NCBI RefSeq assembly: GCF_041514305.1
Contig: NZ_JBGMWH010000001.1
Span: forward strand, 124,001 to 188,000
Direction of reading: 5' to 3'
Source: Salinarimonas chemoclinalis
GTDB taxonomy: Bacteria > Pseudomonadota > Alphaproteobacteria > Rhizobiales > Beijerinckiaceae
DNA length: 64,000 nt
This document shows positions 9,226 to 18,153 of the stretch, one piece after another. The notes under the pieces are model-generated. The model had not been told where the DNA came from, did no database searches, and saw nothing but the letters and a program-made list of their open reading frames with translations. Each line of letters begins with the position of its first letter. The first letter of the stretch is position 1. Position numbers and translations under genes: made by a program.

Positions 9226-10041
9226 ATGACGACGACACGCGTGCCGAACGGGGGAGGTGCCCGCCTGCGGCGGCTGCCGGCGCTCGTCCTCGTCGCGGGG
9301 CTCGCCCTCTCGACGGCCGGCTGCCTCTCCTCGCGCGGGCCCGCCACGACGGGATCGATCGATCCCGCACGGCTGGCGGCGGCGTCCGATACCGACCTGC
9401 GCGGCGCCTCCGACACGCTGGCGCGCCGCAACGCGGCCGATCCCGGCAACGCCCAGGTCGCGATGGCCTACGCCCAGGTCCTGCGCCGGCTCGACCAGCG
9501 CGCCCAGGCGGTGGCGGTGCTCCAGCAGGCCTCGCTGCGCAACGCCGACGACAAGGCCCTCGCCGGCGCCTACGGCCGTGCGCTCGCGGACGCGGGACGC
9601 CTGCAGGAAGCGCAGGAGGTGCTCGCCCGCGCGCATTCCCCGCAGAACCCGGACTGGCGCGTCCTCTCCGCCCAGGGCGCCGTCGCCGACCAGCTCGGCG
9701 ATCCGGCGCGCGCCCAGCGCTTCTACCAGGCGGCGCTCAACCTCGTGCCGGGGGAGCCGACGGTGCTCTCCAACTACGGCCTCTCGCTCGCGCTCTCCGA
9801 CCAGCTGCCGCGGGCGGAGGTCATGCTCCGGCAGGCGGCGGCGCATCCGGACGCGGATGCGCGCGTGCGGCAGAATCTCGCCCTCGTGCTCGGCCTCCAG
9901 GGCAAGATGGACGATGCCGAGACGGTGCTCGCCCGCGACCTCCCGCCCGCCGCGGTGGCCGCCAACCTCGACGCGATCCGCACGATGGTCGCCCAGCCCA
10001 ATTCCTGGGAGCGCCTGCGCCGCGCGGAAGACCAGGGTTGA
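9226..10041 (+). CDS. TPR-repeat lipoprotein, TadD-like
   Basis: 271 residues from ATG at 9226 behind AAGGAG. The N-terminus is a lipoprotein signal: basic residues, a hydrophobic stretch and the lipobox LSTAGC, so it is probably anchored in a membrane facing the periplasm. The rest is made of four to five tetratricopeptide repeats, e.g. NPDWRVLSAQGAVADQLGD and NLVPGEPTVLSNYGLSLAL. It resembles TadD of Flp/Tad pilus systems, but no other tad gene is in the window, so a role in pilus assembly is inference. No obvious partner gene. Confidence 0.8.
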   Translation: MTTTRVPNGGGARLRRLPALVLVAGLALSTAGCLSSRGPATTGSIDPARLAAASDTDLRGASDTLARRNAADPGNAQVAMAYAQVLRRLDQRAQAVAVLQQASLRNADDKALAGAYGRALADAGRLQEAQEVLARAHSPQNPDWRVLSAQGAVADQLGDPARAQRFYQAALNLVPGEPTVLSNYGLSLALSDQLPRAEVMLRQAAAHPDADARVRQNLALVLGLQGKMDDAETVLARDLPPAAVAANLDAIRTMVAQPNSWERLRRAEDQG

Positions 10042-10139
10042 CGGGACCAGGGCCGAACCGACCCCGCTCTCACCGTAACCCGCCCTTAGGGCACGCCTGC
10101 TAGTCCTGCCCCTCGCGAACCAGCGGGAGGGCGGCCGCG

Positions 10140-11333
10140 ATGGGCGGATGGCGCGACAGGACGACGGCCGCGCGTGCGGCGCGCGGCGCCGTGCGGCCCC
10201 TCGCCGAGATCGCCGCCGATCCGGCCCTGCGCGCCGCCTGGGCGCGCCTCGCCGGCGGCGCCGCGACCGCCAACCCGTTCTTCGGGCCGGACTTCCTCGT
10301 GCCGCTGATGCGCGGGCGACACGTCCCCTGCGCGATCGTCCTCGCCGAGGACCGGGCCGGCGGACCGCGCGTCGTCGCCCTGCTGCCGCTCGTCCGCAGG
10401 GCCGGCGTGCCCGGCCTCCTGCCGCCCCGTCTCGCGGGCCTGCGCCACCCGATGATCGTCGACACGACCCCGCTCCTCGACGCTGCCGACCCGCGGGGCG
10501 CGGCAGCTGCGCTCGTCGAGACTCTCGCGGCCCACGCGCCGGGCGCGGTGCTGCGATTGCCGCTGTGCGTCGCGGGCGCGAGCGCAGCCGCGCTCGAGGC
10601 CGCCGCCGGCGAGGCCGGTCTCGCGACGGCGCGGGTCGGCGGCTTCGTCCGTGCGGCGATCTCCGGGGGGGAGACGACGGAGCCGTCGTCGCGCAAGCGC
10701 AAGGAGCTGCGGCGCGCGGTGGGCACGCTCGCGCGGATGGGGACGGCGACCTGCGAGACGCTCGCGGGGGCCGACGTCGCCTTGGGCGTGGACGCCTTCC
10801 TCGCGCTCGAGCGCGCGGGCTGGAAGGGGCGGGCCGGGACCGCGCTCGCGTGCGCGTCCGGCACGCGCGCCTTCGCGCAGGCGGCCCTCGCGCCGGCGTC
10901 GCGCGCCCCGCGGGTCGTCGTCGACCTCATGCGCGTCGACGGCGTGCCGGTGGCGGCATCCGTTCACGTCCTCGCGGGGGATCGCGGCGGCACCTTCAAG
11001 TGCGCCTACGACGAGCGCTTCGCCAAGGCCTCGCCCGGCCAGCTGCTCGACGCCTGGACCGCCGAGCGGGTGCGCGCCGGGGAGCATCCGGCGCGGGCGC
11101 TCGATTCCTGCGCGGCGCCGGGCCATCCGATCGAGTCGCTGTGGACCGATCGCCTCGCGGTCGACGACCGCCTGCTCGCGCTCTCGCCGTCCTGCGACGC
11201 CCCCCGCCTCGCCCGCGTCGCGGATCGCCTGCTGCGTATCGACGAGGCCGTCCTCCGGGCCAAGGCGTGGGCGCGACGCCGGCTCGGCCGCCGCGAGACC
11301 GCGCTGCGCGCGCCGCCTGCGCAGGACGGCTGA
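10140..11333 (+). CDS. GNAT-family N-acetyltransferase, CelD/BcsL-like
   Basis: 397 residues starting at ATG 10140 behind GGGAGG. It resembles the FemAB/CelD-like acetyltransferase group: a basic RKRKELRR stretch near residue 190, FLALERAGWKGRAGTAL near 220, and a late FKCAYDERFAKASPGQLL block that marks the GNAT core of this family. Members are often linked to polysaccharide modification, but nothing nearby confirms a substrate. It is followed by two small membrane-protein genes on the same strand. Confidence 0.72.
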   Translation: MGGWRDRTTAARAARGAVRPLAEIAADPALRAAWARLAGGAATANPFFGPDFLVPLMRGRHVPCAIVLAEDRAGGPRVVALLPLVRRAGVPGLLPPRLAGLRHPMIVDTTPLLDAADPRGAAAALVETLAAHAPGAVLRLPLCVAGASAAALEAAAGEAGLATARVGGFVRAAISGGETTEPSSRKRKELRRAVGTLARMGTATCETLAGADVALGVDAFLALERAGWKGRAGTALACASGTRAFAQAALAPASRAPRVVVDLMRVDGVPVAASVHVLAGDRGGTFKCAYDERFAKASPGQLLDAWTAERVRAGEHPARALDSCAAPGHPIESLWTDRLAVDDRLLALSPSCDAPRLARVADRLLRIDEAVLRAKAWARRRLGRRETALRAPPAQDG

Positions 11334-11482
11334 TCGCCGCCACGAACCCCCGGAGCGACCATCCGCCGGCGCGCGCGGCACGCCCGATCCGCGCGCCTGC
11401 GCGGCATCCGGGATCGTTTTGCGCGGCTCGGGCGTTCCCGGGACGACGACACGCCCCGGAGCTTCGCGAGAGGAGCCGCGAG

Positions 11483-11941
11483 ATGATCAGCGACACGGCG
11501 ACCCGCGTTCGCCGCCATTCCAGCGACGAGGCGAACGCCCGGATCGACCATGCGATCAATGCGAGCGTGCGCTGGCACGCCCGCCGTCCCGACCGCATCG
11601 ACGCCCGCCTGCGCGCGCTCGACGCGGAATGGGACGTCGAGCGCGTGCTCGAGGCCAACGCCGCGACGCTCGCGCTCTCGGGGACTCTGCTCGGCATCTT
11701 CGCCGACCGCAGGTTCCTGGCGCTGCCGATCGCCGTCACGGCATTCCTGCTCCAGCACGCCGTGCAGGGCTGGTGCCCGCCGGTACCCGTCCTGCGCTCC
11801 CTCGACGTCCGCACGGCGCGGGAGATCGACACCGAACGCCACGCGCTCAAGGCGCTGCGCGGCGACTACGGGCCGATCGGCCCGGGGCCACGGCAGCGCG
11901 ACGACCGCGTCGCGCACGCCCTCCAGGCCGCCCGCCTCTAG
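11483..11941 (+). CDS. YgaP/DUF2892-like small membrane protein
   Basis: 152 residues from ATG 11483, with GAGGAG about eight bases upstream. The centre (roughly residues 60-100) reads as an inner-membrane hairpin with ATLALSGTLLGIFADRRF and LPIAVTAFLLQHAVQGWCPP. The GWCP turn is typical of DUF2892 (YgaP-type) transmembrane domains. No rhodanese domain is attached; the flanks are Arg-rich and presumably cytoplasmic. Function unknown. Confidence 0.72.
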   Translation: MISDTATRVRRHSSDEANARIDHAINASVRWHARRPDRIDARLRALDAEWDVERVLEANAATLALSGTLLGIFADRRFLALPIAVTAFLLQHAVQGWCPPVPVLRSLDVRTAREIDTERHALKALRGDYGPIGPGPRQRDDRVAHALQAARL

Positions 11942-11983
11942 GGGCCGACGTCCCCCACCCCCTCACGACCGGAGAGAACCACC

Positions 11984-12157
11984 ATGCTCGAATGGGCCCT
12001 CATCTTCCTCGTCATCGCCCTCGTCGCCGGCGCGCTCGGCTTCACCGGCGTCGCCGCGGGTGCCGCTCAGATCGCCAAGATCCTGTTCTTCATCTTCATC
12101 GCGATCTTCGTGATCCTGCTGCTGCTCGCGGTGCTGGGGATCGGCGCGGTCGCGTAG
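11984..12157 (+). CDS. DUF1328 / UPF0391 small membrane protein
   Basis: 57 residues from ATG 11984 behind GGAGAG. Two hydrophobic helices (about residues 2-24 and 31-54) are separated by a short Ala/Gly turn; the sequence MLEWALIFLVIALVAGALGF is the hallmark of the UPF0391 family. This family is widespread in alphaproteobacteria, often with stress-induced genes; its function is unknown. It sits 42 bases after the DUF2892-like gene and is followed by a strong hairpin. Confidence 0.88.
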   Translation: MLEWALIFLVIALVAGALGFTGVAAGAAQIAKILFFIFIAIFVILLLLAVLGIGAVA

Positions 12158-12225
12158 GTGCGCGATTTAAAGTAGTATACAGATACCGTATGACACGATG
12201 AGATGTCGCCGGCCCGATCGGCGGC

Positions 12226-12252
12226 GCCTCCGAACGAGCACCGTTCGGGGGC
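12226..12252. terminator. Hairpin between convergent genes
   Basis: An 11-bp stem (one G-U pair) with the 5-base loop AGCAC. It lies between the UPF0391 gene (plus) and hslO (minus, ending at 12322). No clear U-run follows on either strand, so it is a probable bidirectional transcription end rather than a classic intrinsic terminator. The preceding 12160-12200 stretch is unusually AT-rich for this DNA. Confidence 0.45.
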
Positions 12253-12321
12253 GTATGCTCGATGGAGTCCGTCCGGACGACAGGAAAGCGGCGAGCGACC
12301 CGATCGAGGCTCCGGTTCCGC

Positions 12322-13323
12322 CTATTCCCGCGCCGCCGTCTCCTCGATCTCGCTCGGCTCGAAGGCGTACCTGCGCGAGCAGAACTCGCAGGTGACCTGG
12401 ATCGAGCCGTCGTCGGCCACCATCTCGCGCCGCTCCTCCTCGGGGAAGCGGGTCAGGACGTCGACGACGCGCTCGCGCGAGCAGCGGCAGGCTTCGCGGA
12501 TGCCCTGCGCCTCGAAGACGCGCACGCCGCGCTCGTGGAAGAGGCGGAACAGGAGCCGCTCGCTCGATACCGACGGGTCGATCAGCTCGTGATCCTGGAT
12601 CGTGTCGACGAGCGACTTCGCCTCGATCCAGGCGTCGTCCTCCGCCGGCTCGGCGCGATCGTGCGCCGGATGCCCCTCCGGCACGTCGCCCGGCGGCAGC
12701 TCGGCCTGGCGCCTGCGGTCGCTGGAGGAGGGGAGGAACTGCACCATCATGCCGCCGGCGCGGTAGGCGCGCGCCTCCCCGCCGGTCAGCTCCTCGGCGA
12801 CGGCGAGGCGGATGCGGGTCGGGATCTGCTCAGACTGGCGGAAATACTGGTGCGCCGCCTCCTCGAGGCCCTGGCCCTCGAGCGGCACCACGCCCTGGTA
12901 GCGCCGCAGCTCCGGCCCCTGGTCGATCGTCATGGCGAGGTGGCCGTGCCCGAGCAGGCGGCCGACCTCGGCCCCGCGCAGGGGCTCGCCCGCGCCCGTG
13001 GTCTGCGCGACCTTGCCGGCGTCGAAGCGCGCGAAGGCGCGCAGCCGGTCGGGCGCGTCGTAGTCGACGACGATCATCTCGATCGGCCCGTCGGTCTTGG
13101 TCTGAAGCTGGAAGCGCCCGTCGAACTTGAGCGAGGCGCCGAGCAGCGCGGTAAGCGCCGCCGCCTCGCCGACGACGCGCGCCACCGCGTCCGGATAGCC
13201 GTGGCGCGCCACCAGGGTGTCCACGGCCTCGCCGAGCCGCACCACCCGTCCGCGCACGTCGAGCGCCTCGACCGCGAAGGGGAGGACGACGTCGTCCGCG
13301 CCCTCGAAATGCGTCTGCGTCAT
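12322..13323 (-). CDS. hslO: Hsp33 redox-regulated holdase chaperone
   Basis: 333 residues from ATG 13323. A cytosolic chaperone activated by oxidation. The C-terminal zinc switch is intact: CRCS (CxC) followed by CEFC (CxxC). The start overlaps the argF stop by four bases (ATGA), so translation is probably coupled to argF. An insertion rich in Pro/Asp/Glu lies between the substrate-binding core and the redox domain (about residues 210-235), longer than in the E. coli protein. The argD-argF-hslO order is common in Hyphomicrobiales. Confidence 0.95.
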   Translation of the reverse strand: MTQTHFEGADDVVLPFAVEALDVRGRVVRLGEAVDTLVARHGYPDAVARVVGEAAALTALLGASLKFDGRFQLQTKTDGPIEMIVVDYDAPDRLRAFARFDAGKVAQTTGAGEPLRGAEVGRLLGHGHLAMTIDQGPELRRYQGVVPLEGQGLEEAAHQYFRQSEQIPTRIRLAVAEELTGGEARAYRAGGMMVQFLPSSSDRRRQAELPPGDVPEGHPAHDRAEPAEDDAWIEAKSLVDTIQDHELIDPSVSSERLLFRLFHERGVRVFEAQGIREACRCSRERVVDVLTRFPEEERREMVADDGSIQVTCEFCSRRYAFEPSEIEETAARE

Positions 13324-14270
13324 ACCTCTATCCCGAAGCACCAGGCGAGAACTCCCTTCTGCGCATGCAGCCGGTTCTCCGCCTCGTCGAACACCACCGA
13401 ATGCGGCCCGTCCATGACCGCGTCCGTCACCTCCTCGCCGCGGTGGGCGGGAAGGCAATGCATGAATATGGCGTCCGATTTGGCTTTCGCCATGAGGGCT
13501 TCGTTCACCTGGTAGGGGGCGAGCAGATTGTGGCGTCGCCCCTCGTCCTCGTCGCCCATCGACACCCAGCAATCGGTGACGACGGCGTCGGCGCCCGCGA
13601 CCGCGGCCTGCGCGTCCGTGCCGACGACGACGTCGGCGCCCGCGGTGCGGGCCCAGGCGAGCAATTCCCCGGGCGGCGTGAGCTCGGGAGGCGTCGCGAC
13701 CTGCAGGCGGAAGCCGAAACGCGCGGCCGCGTGCACCCAGGAGGCGAGGACGTTGTTCGAATCGCCCACCCAGGCCACGGTCCGGCCGGCGATCGGCCCG
13801 CGATGCTCCTCGAAGGTCATCACGTCGGCCATGATCTGGCAGGGGTGCGAGAGCTTGGTGAGGGCGTTGATCACCGGCACCGTGGCGTTGGCCGCGAGCT
13901 CGAGCAGCGTCTCGTGCTCGAGCGTGCGGATTACGATCACGTCGACGTAGCGCGAGAGCACGCGCGCGGTGTCCGCCACCGTCTCGCCGCGGCCGAGCTG
14001 CATCTCCTTGCCGGTGAGCATGATCGACTCGCCGCCGAGCTCGCGCATGCCGACGTCGAAGGAGACGCGGGTGCGGGTCGACGGCTTGTCGAAGATCATC
14101 GCCAGCGTCTTGCCCTCGAGCGGGCGGTCGGCCTGGCGCTCGCCGCGGCGGCGCGCGGCCTTGATCCGCACGCCGATGTCGAGGATGCGCCGCAACTCCT
14201 CGCCGGACAGCGTCGTCAGGTCGGTGAAGTGGCGGGTGGCGGCGGCGGGCTTCGGGATGGGCGCGTTCAT
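13320..14270 (-). CDS. argF: Ornithine carbamoyltransferase
   Basis: 316 residues. It makes citrulline from ornithine and carbamoyl phosphate in arginine synthesis. STRTR at residues 64-68 (carbamoyl phosphate site), HPCQ at 142-145, SMGDE at 237-241 (ornithine loop) and HCLP at 271-274 (catalytic cysteine) are all present. The ATG at 14270 overlaps the argD stop by four bases, and its own stop overlaps hslO. Assigned as the anabolic enzyme because it is paired with argD. Confidence 0.97.
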   Translation of the reverse strand: MNAPIPKPAAATRHFTDLTTLSGEELRRILDIGVRIKAARRRGERQADRPLEGKTLAMIFDKPSTRTRVSFDVGMRELGGESIMLTGKEMQLGRGETVADTARVLSRYVDVIVIRTLEHETLLELAANATVPVINALTKLSHPCQIMADVMTFEEHRGPIAGRTVAWVGDSNNVLASWVHAAARFGFRLQVATPPELTPPGELLAWARTAGADVVVGTDAQAAVAGADAVVTDCWVSMGDEDEGRRHNLLAPYQVNEALMAKAKSDAIFMHCLPAHRGEEVTDAVMDGPHSVVFDEAENRLHAQKGVLAWCFGIEV

Positions 14271-15499
14271 CGGCGTGCTCCCGCGGCCGCGGCCGGGGCC
14301 GCCTCGGCCGACGCCCGCTCGATCGCGACGCACGCCGCCTCGAGCCGGCGCAGCGCCTCCGACGTCTCCGCGTCGCGCACGATGAGCGGCGGCAGCAGGC
14401 GCACGACGTTGTCGCCTGCGGCGATGCCGATCATCTTCTCCTCGCGCATGGCGGAGACGAGGTCGCCGTTGGGCACGCGGCAGCGCAGGCCGATCATCAG
14501 CCCCTCGCCGCGGACCTCCTCGATCACGTCCGGATGCCGGTCGCGCAGCGCCGCGAGCCCCTGCTTGAGGAGCAGGCCCGTGCGGCGCACCTCCTCCAGG
14601 AAGCCGTCGGCGAGCACGACGTCGAGCACGGCGTTGCCGACCGCCATGGCGAGCGGGTTGCCGCCGAAGGTCGTGCCGTGCGTTCCCGCCGCGAGCGCCC
14701 GTCCCGCGTCCTCGGTGCACAGGATCGCGGCCATGGGGAAGCCGCCGCCGATGCCCTTGGCGACCGTCATGACGTCGGGGCGCGCCTCGGGGCCGGCCCA
14801 TTCGTGGGCGAAGAGCTTGCCGGTGCGGCCGACGCCGGTCTGCACCTCGTCGTAGATCAGGAGGAGTCCGGCCTCGTCGCACAGCGCGCGCAGGCCGCGC
14901 AGGCACTGGTGCGGCACCGGCCTGATGCCGCCCTCGCCCTGGATCGGCTCGACGAGGATCGCCGCCGTCTCCGGCCCGATCGCCGCGCGCATGGCCTCGT
15001 GGTCGCCGAAGGGCACCTGGTCGAAGCCCTCCACCTTGGGGCCGAAGCCCTCGAGGTACTTCTTCTGGCCGCCGGCGGCGATGGTCGCGAGCGTGCGCCC
15101 GTGGAAGGCGCCCTCGAAGGTGAGGATGCGGTAGCGTTCCGGCCGGCCGTTCACGTGCTGCCAGCGGCGCGCCATCTTGATCGCGCCCTCGTTGGCCTCC
15201 GCGCCGGAATTGGTGAAGAACACCCGGTCGGCGAAGGTGGCGTCGACGAGCCGCTGCGCCAGGCGCTCGCCCTCGGGGATCTCGAACAGGTTCGAGGTGT
15301 GCCAGAGCCTGCCCGCCTGTTCGACGAGCGCGGCGACGACGTGCGGGTGCGCGTGGCCCACCGAGTTGACCGCGATGCCCGCGCCGAAGTCGAGCCAGCG
15401 CTCGCCGCGTCGCGACACGAGCCAGGCCCCTTCGCCCCTCTCGAAGGCCACGTCGGCGCGTGCGTAGGTCGGCAGGATCGCAGAGGTCACGGGCTCCAT
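14267..15499 (-). CDS. argD: Acetylornithine (or succinyldiaminopimelate) aminotransferase
   Basis: 410 residues from ATG 15499 with AAGAGG just upstream; an in-frame start 132 bases further upstream lacks support. A PLP class III aminotransferase: FTNSGAEANEGAIKMAR near residue 95, LLIYDEVQTGVGRTGK near 215 (cofactor Asp), and the Schiff-base lysine in MTVAKGIGGGFPM. It acts in the arginine pathway immediately before argF. Upstream lies a perfect 7-bp hairpin (15548-15566) in the leader. Confidence 0.95.
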   Translation of the reverse strand: MEPVTSAILPTYARADVAFERGEGAWLVSRRGERWLDFGAGIAVNSVGHAHPHVVAALVEQAGRLWHTSNLFEIPEGERLAQRLVDATFADRVFFTNSGAEANEGAIKMARRWQHVNGRPERYRILTFEGAFHGRTLATIAAGGQKKYLEGFGPKVEGFDQVPFGDHEAMRAAIGPETAAILVEPIQGEGGIRPVPHQCLRGLRALCDEAGLLLIYDEVQTGVGRTGKLFAHEWAGPEARPDVMTVAKGIGGGFPMAAILCTEDAGRALAAGTHGTTFGGNPLAMAVGNAVLDVVLADGFLEEVRRTGLLLKQGLAALRDRHPDVIEEVRGEGLMIGLRCRVPNGDLVSAMREEKMIGIAAGDNVVRLLPPLIVRDAETSEALRRLEAACVAIERASAEAAPAAAAGARR

Positions 15500-15547
15500 C
15501 CTCTTCGCGGGAGGGGGCGCGCGTCCGGCGCGCCCACAAATGAAAGC

Positions 15548-15566
15548 GCCGCCCGAGAAGGGCGGC
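15548..15566 (-). promoter_or_regulatory. Leader hairpin upstream of argD
   Basis: Perfect 7-bp stem (15548-15554 with 15560-15566) around the loop GAGAA, about 50 bases before the argD start on the minus strand. It could be an attenuator, an mRNA-stability structure, or the terminator of the small membrane ORF upstream. No U-run was seen, so no mechanism is assigned. Confidence 0.35.
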
Positions 15567-15641
15567 AGCAGGCGAATTCTATGGGAAGGCCGCGGCGTGT
15601 CAACGAAAACACGCGCGGGCGGGAGGCCCACGGGCGCGCGC

Positions 15642-15746
15642 TCAACGCTTCTCGCGCCTGAGCTTCCAGACCTCCCAGGCGGCGAAGCCGAGGACCGCCA
15701 CGAGGAGCGAGAATTCGCCGATGACGATGAGGGCGCTCTGCGACAC
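15642..15746 (-). CDS. Putative 34-residue single-span membrane protein
   Basis: A small open frame starting GTG at 15746. It is bounded upstream by an in-frame stop 18 bases earlier and encodes a protein of 34 residues. The N-terminus is hydrophobic (SALIVIGEFSLLVAVLGFAA), followed by WEVWKLRREKR, giving a clean inside-positive single membrane helix. The ribosome site is weak. It lies between the HD hydrolase and argD on the same strand. The amino-acid pattern, rather than length, is the reason to believe it; it is too short for standard gene callers. Confidence 0.5.
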   Translation of the reverse strand: MSQSALIVIGEFSLLVAVLGFAAWEVWKLRREKR

Positions 15747-15779
15747 GGCCGGGTCCCGAATTTAATCTGAACTCCAGAG

Positions 15780-16376
15780 CTAGCGCGGCCGCGGCGGCGG
15801 GGAAGGGGCGTCGCCCGTCTGCGACCGAGCGCGGGTCTCCTCGTCGAGCATCGCCCGCAGACGCACCGTGAGGGGGTCGGCGTCCGTGCGGGCGCGGGCG
15901 TAGCCGAGGTTGAAGCCGTGGTCGAAGTCGGGGCCGTTGTCGCCCTGCAGGTGCTGGAGGATGGTCTCGATCTTGTCGAGCGCCTTGGCGAGGACCGCCT
16001 CGCGGGTCGCGCCGGCGTCGTACTCGTCGTGGCGCGCGAGCAGCCTCTCGCGAAGGGCCGCGGGCAGCGGCGCGCACAGGGTCTCGAGATCCGCCCGCTC
16101 TCGGGCGGCGCGGCCGTCGTCCGGTCGCTGATGGATGGCCGGCACGTCCCCGGATATGGCCTCGCCGAGGTCGTGCAGCACGCACAGCTCGAGGAGCCGC
16201 AGCCGGTCGTGCTCCCCGAGCGCGTCGCCGAGAACGATCGCCGCCAGCGCGAGGCGCCAGGAATGCGCGGCGATGCTCTCGGGCGCGCCGTCGGACGTGT
16301 GGCCCGAGCGGTGGCGCACCTTCAGCGCCTCGGCGGCGCGCAGGAAGGCGAGGATTCCGGGCAGGGGGTCGCTCAT
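15780..16376 (-). CDS. HD-domain hydrolase, YfbR-like
   Basis: 198 residues from ATG 16376 (an alternative start 42 bases upstream is possible). The HD phosphohydrolase pattern is visible: ESIAAHSWRLALAAI near residue 33 (first His), LHDLGEAISGDVPAIH near residue 69 (HD pair), and a later Asp in DKIETILQH. The family hydrolyses nucleoside monophosphates such as dNMPs (YfbR) or acts as an HD hydrolase of unknown substrate. No operon partner. Confidence 0.82.
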   Translation of the reverse strand: MSDPLPGILAFLRAAEALKVRHRSGHTSDGAPESIAAHSWRLALAAIVLGDALGEHDRLRLLELCVLHDLGEAISGDVPAIHQRPDDGRAARERADLETLCAPLPAALRERLLARHDEYDAGATREAVLAKALDKIETILQHLQGDNGPDFDHGFNLGYARARTDADPLTVRLRAMLDEETRARSQTGDAPSPPPRPR

Positions 16377-16436
16377 CGTTTCATCATGACGCGCCGCGCC
16401 CGCCTCGGCTACCCGCATGCACGCCGGCGCGCCCTC

Positions 16437-18092
16437 TCAGCGCGGCTCGCTCATCAGCCCCTTGACGATGGCGAAGCAGCCGAGCAGCAGCACGATCGTG
16501 AACGGGAAGCCCGTCGAAACCGCCATCGCCTGCAGCGCCGCCAGGCCGCCCCCGAGGAGGAGCGCGATGGCGATCAGGCCCTCGAACACCGCCCAGAACA
16601 TGCGCTGGGGCACCGGCGCGTTGACCTTGCCGCCGGCGGTGATCGTGTCGATGACGAGCGAGCCGGAATCCGACGAGGTCACGAAGAAGACGATCACGAG
16701 CACGATGCCGACGAAGGAGGTGATCTGCGTCAGCGGCAGGCCCTGGAGCATCTCGAAGAGCTTGAGTTCCAGCGGCGCGTCCTGCACGGCGGTGATGCCT
16801 CGGCTCACGATCTGGTCGATCGCCGTGCCGCCGAAGGCCGTCATCCACAGCACCGAGACGAGCGAGGGGATGATCAGCACGCAGGTGAGGAACTCGCGCA
16901 CCGTACGCCCGCGCGAGACCCTCGCGATGAACATGCCCACGAAGGGCGACCAGGAGATCCACCAGGCCCAGTAGAACGCCGTCCAGCCCTGGGAGAAGTT
17001 CGCGTCCTCGCGCCCGACGGGGTTCGACAGCGCGGGCAGGTACGCGACGTAGGCCCACAGGTTCTGGAAGAAGCCGCCGAGGATCAGCATGGTCGGCCCG
17101 ACCAGGACGACGAATCCGAGCAGCACCGCCGCGAGCACCATGTTGACCTCGGAGAGCCGCTTCACGCCGGCGTCGAGGCCGGCCGCGACCGAGATCAGCG
17201 CGACGCCCGTGATGGCGAGGATCAGCACCACCTTCGATCCGTCGGTGTCCGGCAGGCCGAAGAGGAAGGCGAGGCCGGCGCTCGCCTGCTCGGCACCGAA
17301 GCCGAGCGAGGTGGCGAGCCCGAACAGGGTCGCGAACACGGCGAGCACGTCGATGACGTGGCCGGTCCAGCCCCAGACCCGCTCCCCGAAGACGGGATAG
17401 AAGATCGAGCGGATCGTGAGCGGCAGGCCCTTGTTGTAGGAGAACAGCGCGAGCGCGAGCGCCACGATGGCGTAGATCGCCCAGGGGTGGAGTGCCCAGT
17501 GGAAGATCGTGGCGGCCATGCCCAGCCGCGCGGCCTCCGCCTGGTCTCCCGCCGCGCCGCCGAGCGGCGCCCAGTCGGTGCGCACGCCGCCCTCGGAGGC
17601 GATTCCGCCGATCGCGGTGGAATAGTGCGAGATGGGCTCGGAAACGCCGTAGAACATCAGCCCGATGCCCATCCCGGCGGCGAACAGCATGGCGAACCAG
17701 CCGATGTACGAATAGTCGGGCGTCGCCTCCCTGCCGCCGAGCCTCACCTTGCCGAGCGGGCTCGCGATCAGCACGAGGCACAGGACGACGAAGACGTTGG
17801 CGGCGCCCAGGAAGAACCAGTCGAGCGTCGAGGTCAGGAAGTCGCGCAGCCCCGCGAACAGCGGCTCGACGCTGTTCTGGAAGGCGAGGGTGAGAACCAC
17901 GAAGGCGACGACGGTGAGCCCGGAGATCAGGAAGACCGGGTTGTGGATGTCGAGACCGAACGGGCCGACCTGGAGTTCGACGTTGTCCTGGCCGATCGTG
18001 TAGTCGGTGTCGATCGGCGTGGTCGCGCCCTCCGGCGCCGGGATGGCGTCGATCCCGGACGGGTCGGGTGCGCGCGTCGGGTCGTCGTTCAT
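16437..18092 (-). CDS. BCCT-family betaine/carnitine/choline transporter
   Basis: 551 residues with about twelve membrane spans, starting at ATG 18092 behind AAGGGGGG. The family signature around WWISWSPFVGMFIARVSRGR, the Gly/Met-rich FAAGMGIGLMFYGVSEPI motif and the aromatic-lined substrate helix are all present. It imports quaternary ammonium compounds with Na+ or H+, mainly for osmoprotection. It is 61 bases from the universal stress protein gene, a plausible osmotic/stress pairing. Substrate choice cannot be decided. Confidence 0.92.
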   Translation of the reverse strand: MNDDPTRAPDPSGIDAIPAPEGATTPIDTDYTIGQDNVELQVGPFGLDIHNPVFLISGLTVVAFVVLTLAFQNSVEPLFAGLRDFLTSTLDWFFLGAANVFVVLCLVLIASPLGKVRLGGREATPDYSYIGWFAMLFAAGMGIGLMFYGVSEPISHYSTAIGGIASEGGVRTDWAPLGGAAGDQAEAARLGMAATIFHWALHPWAIYAIVALALALFSYNKGLPLTIRSIFYPVFGERVWGWTGHVIDVLAVFATLFGLATSLGFGAEQASAGLAFLFGLPDTDGSKVVLILAITGVALISVAAGLDAGVKRLSEVNMVLAAVLLGFVVLVGPTMLILGGFFQNLWAYVAYLPALSNPVGREDANFSQGWTAFYWAWWISWSPFVGMFIARVSRGRTVREFLTCVLIIPSLVSVLWMTAFGGTAIDQIVSRGITAVQDAPLELKLFEMLQGLPLTQITSFVGIVLVIVFFVTSSDSGSLVIDTITAGGKVNAPVPQRMFWAVFEGLIAIALLLGGGLAALQAMAVSTGFPFTIVLLLGCFAIVKGLMSEPR

Positions 18093-18153
18093 GGAATTTC
18101 CCCCCTTGGCTGCTCGTGCTTCCGCCGCTCGGCGTCGCGCCCGCCCCGCGCGC

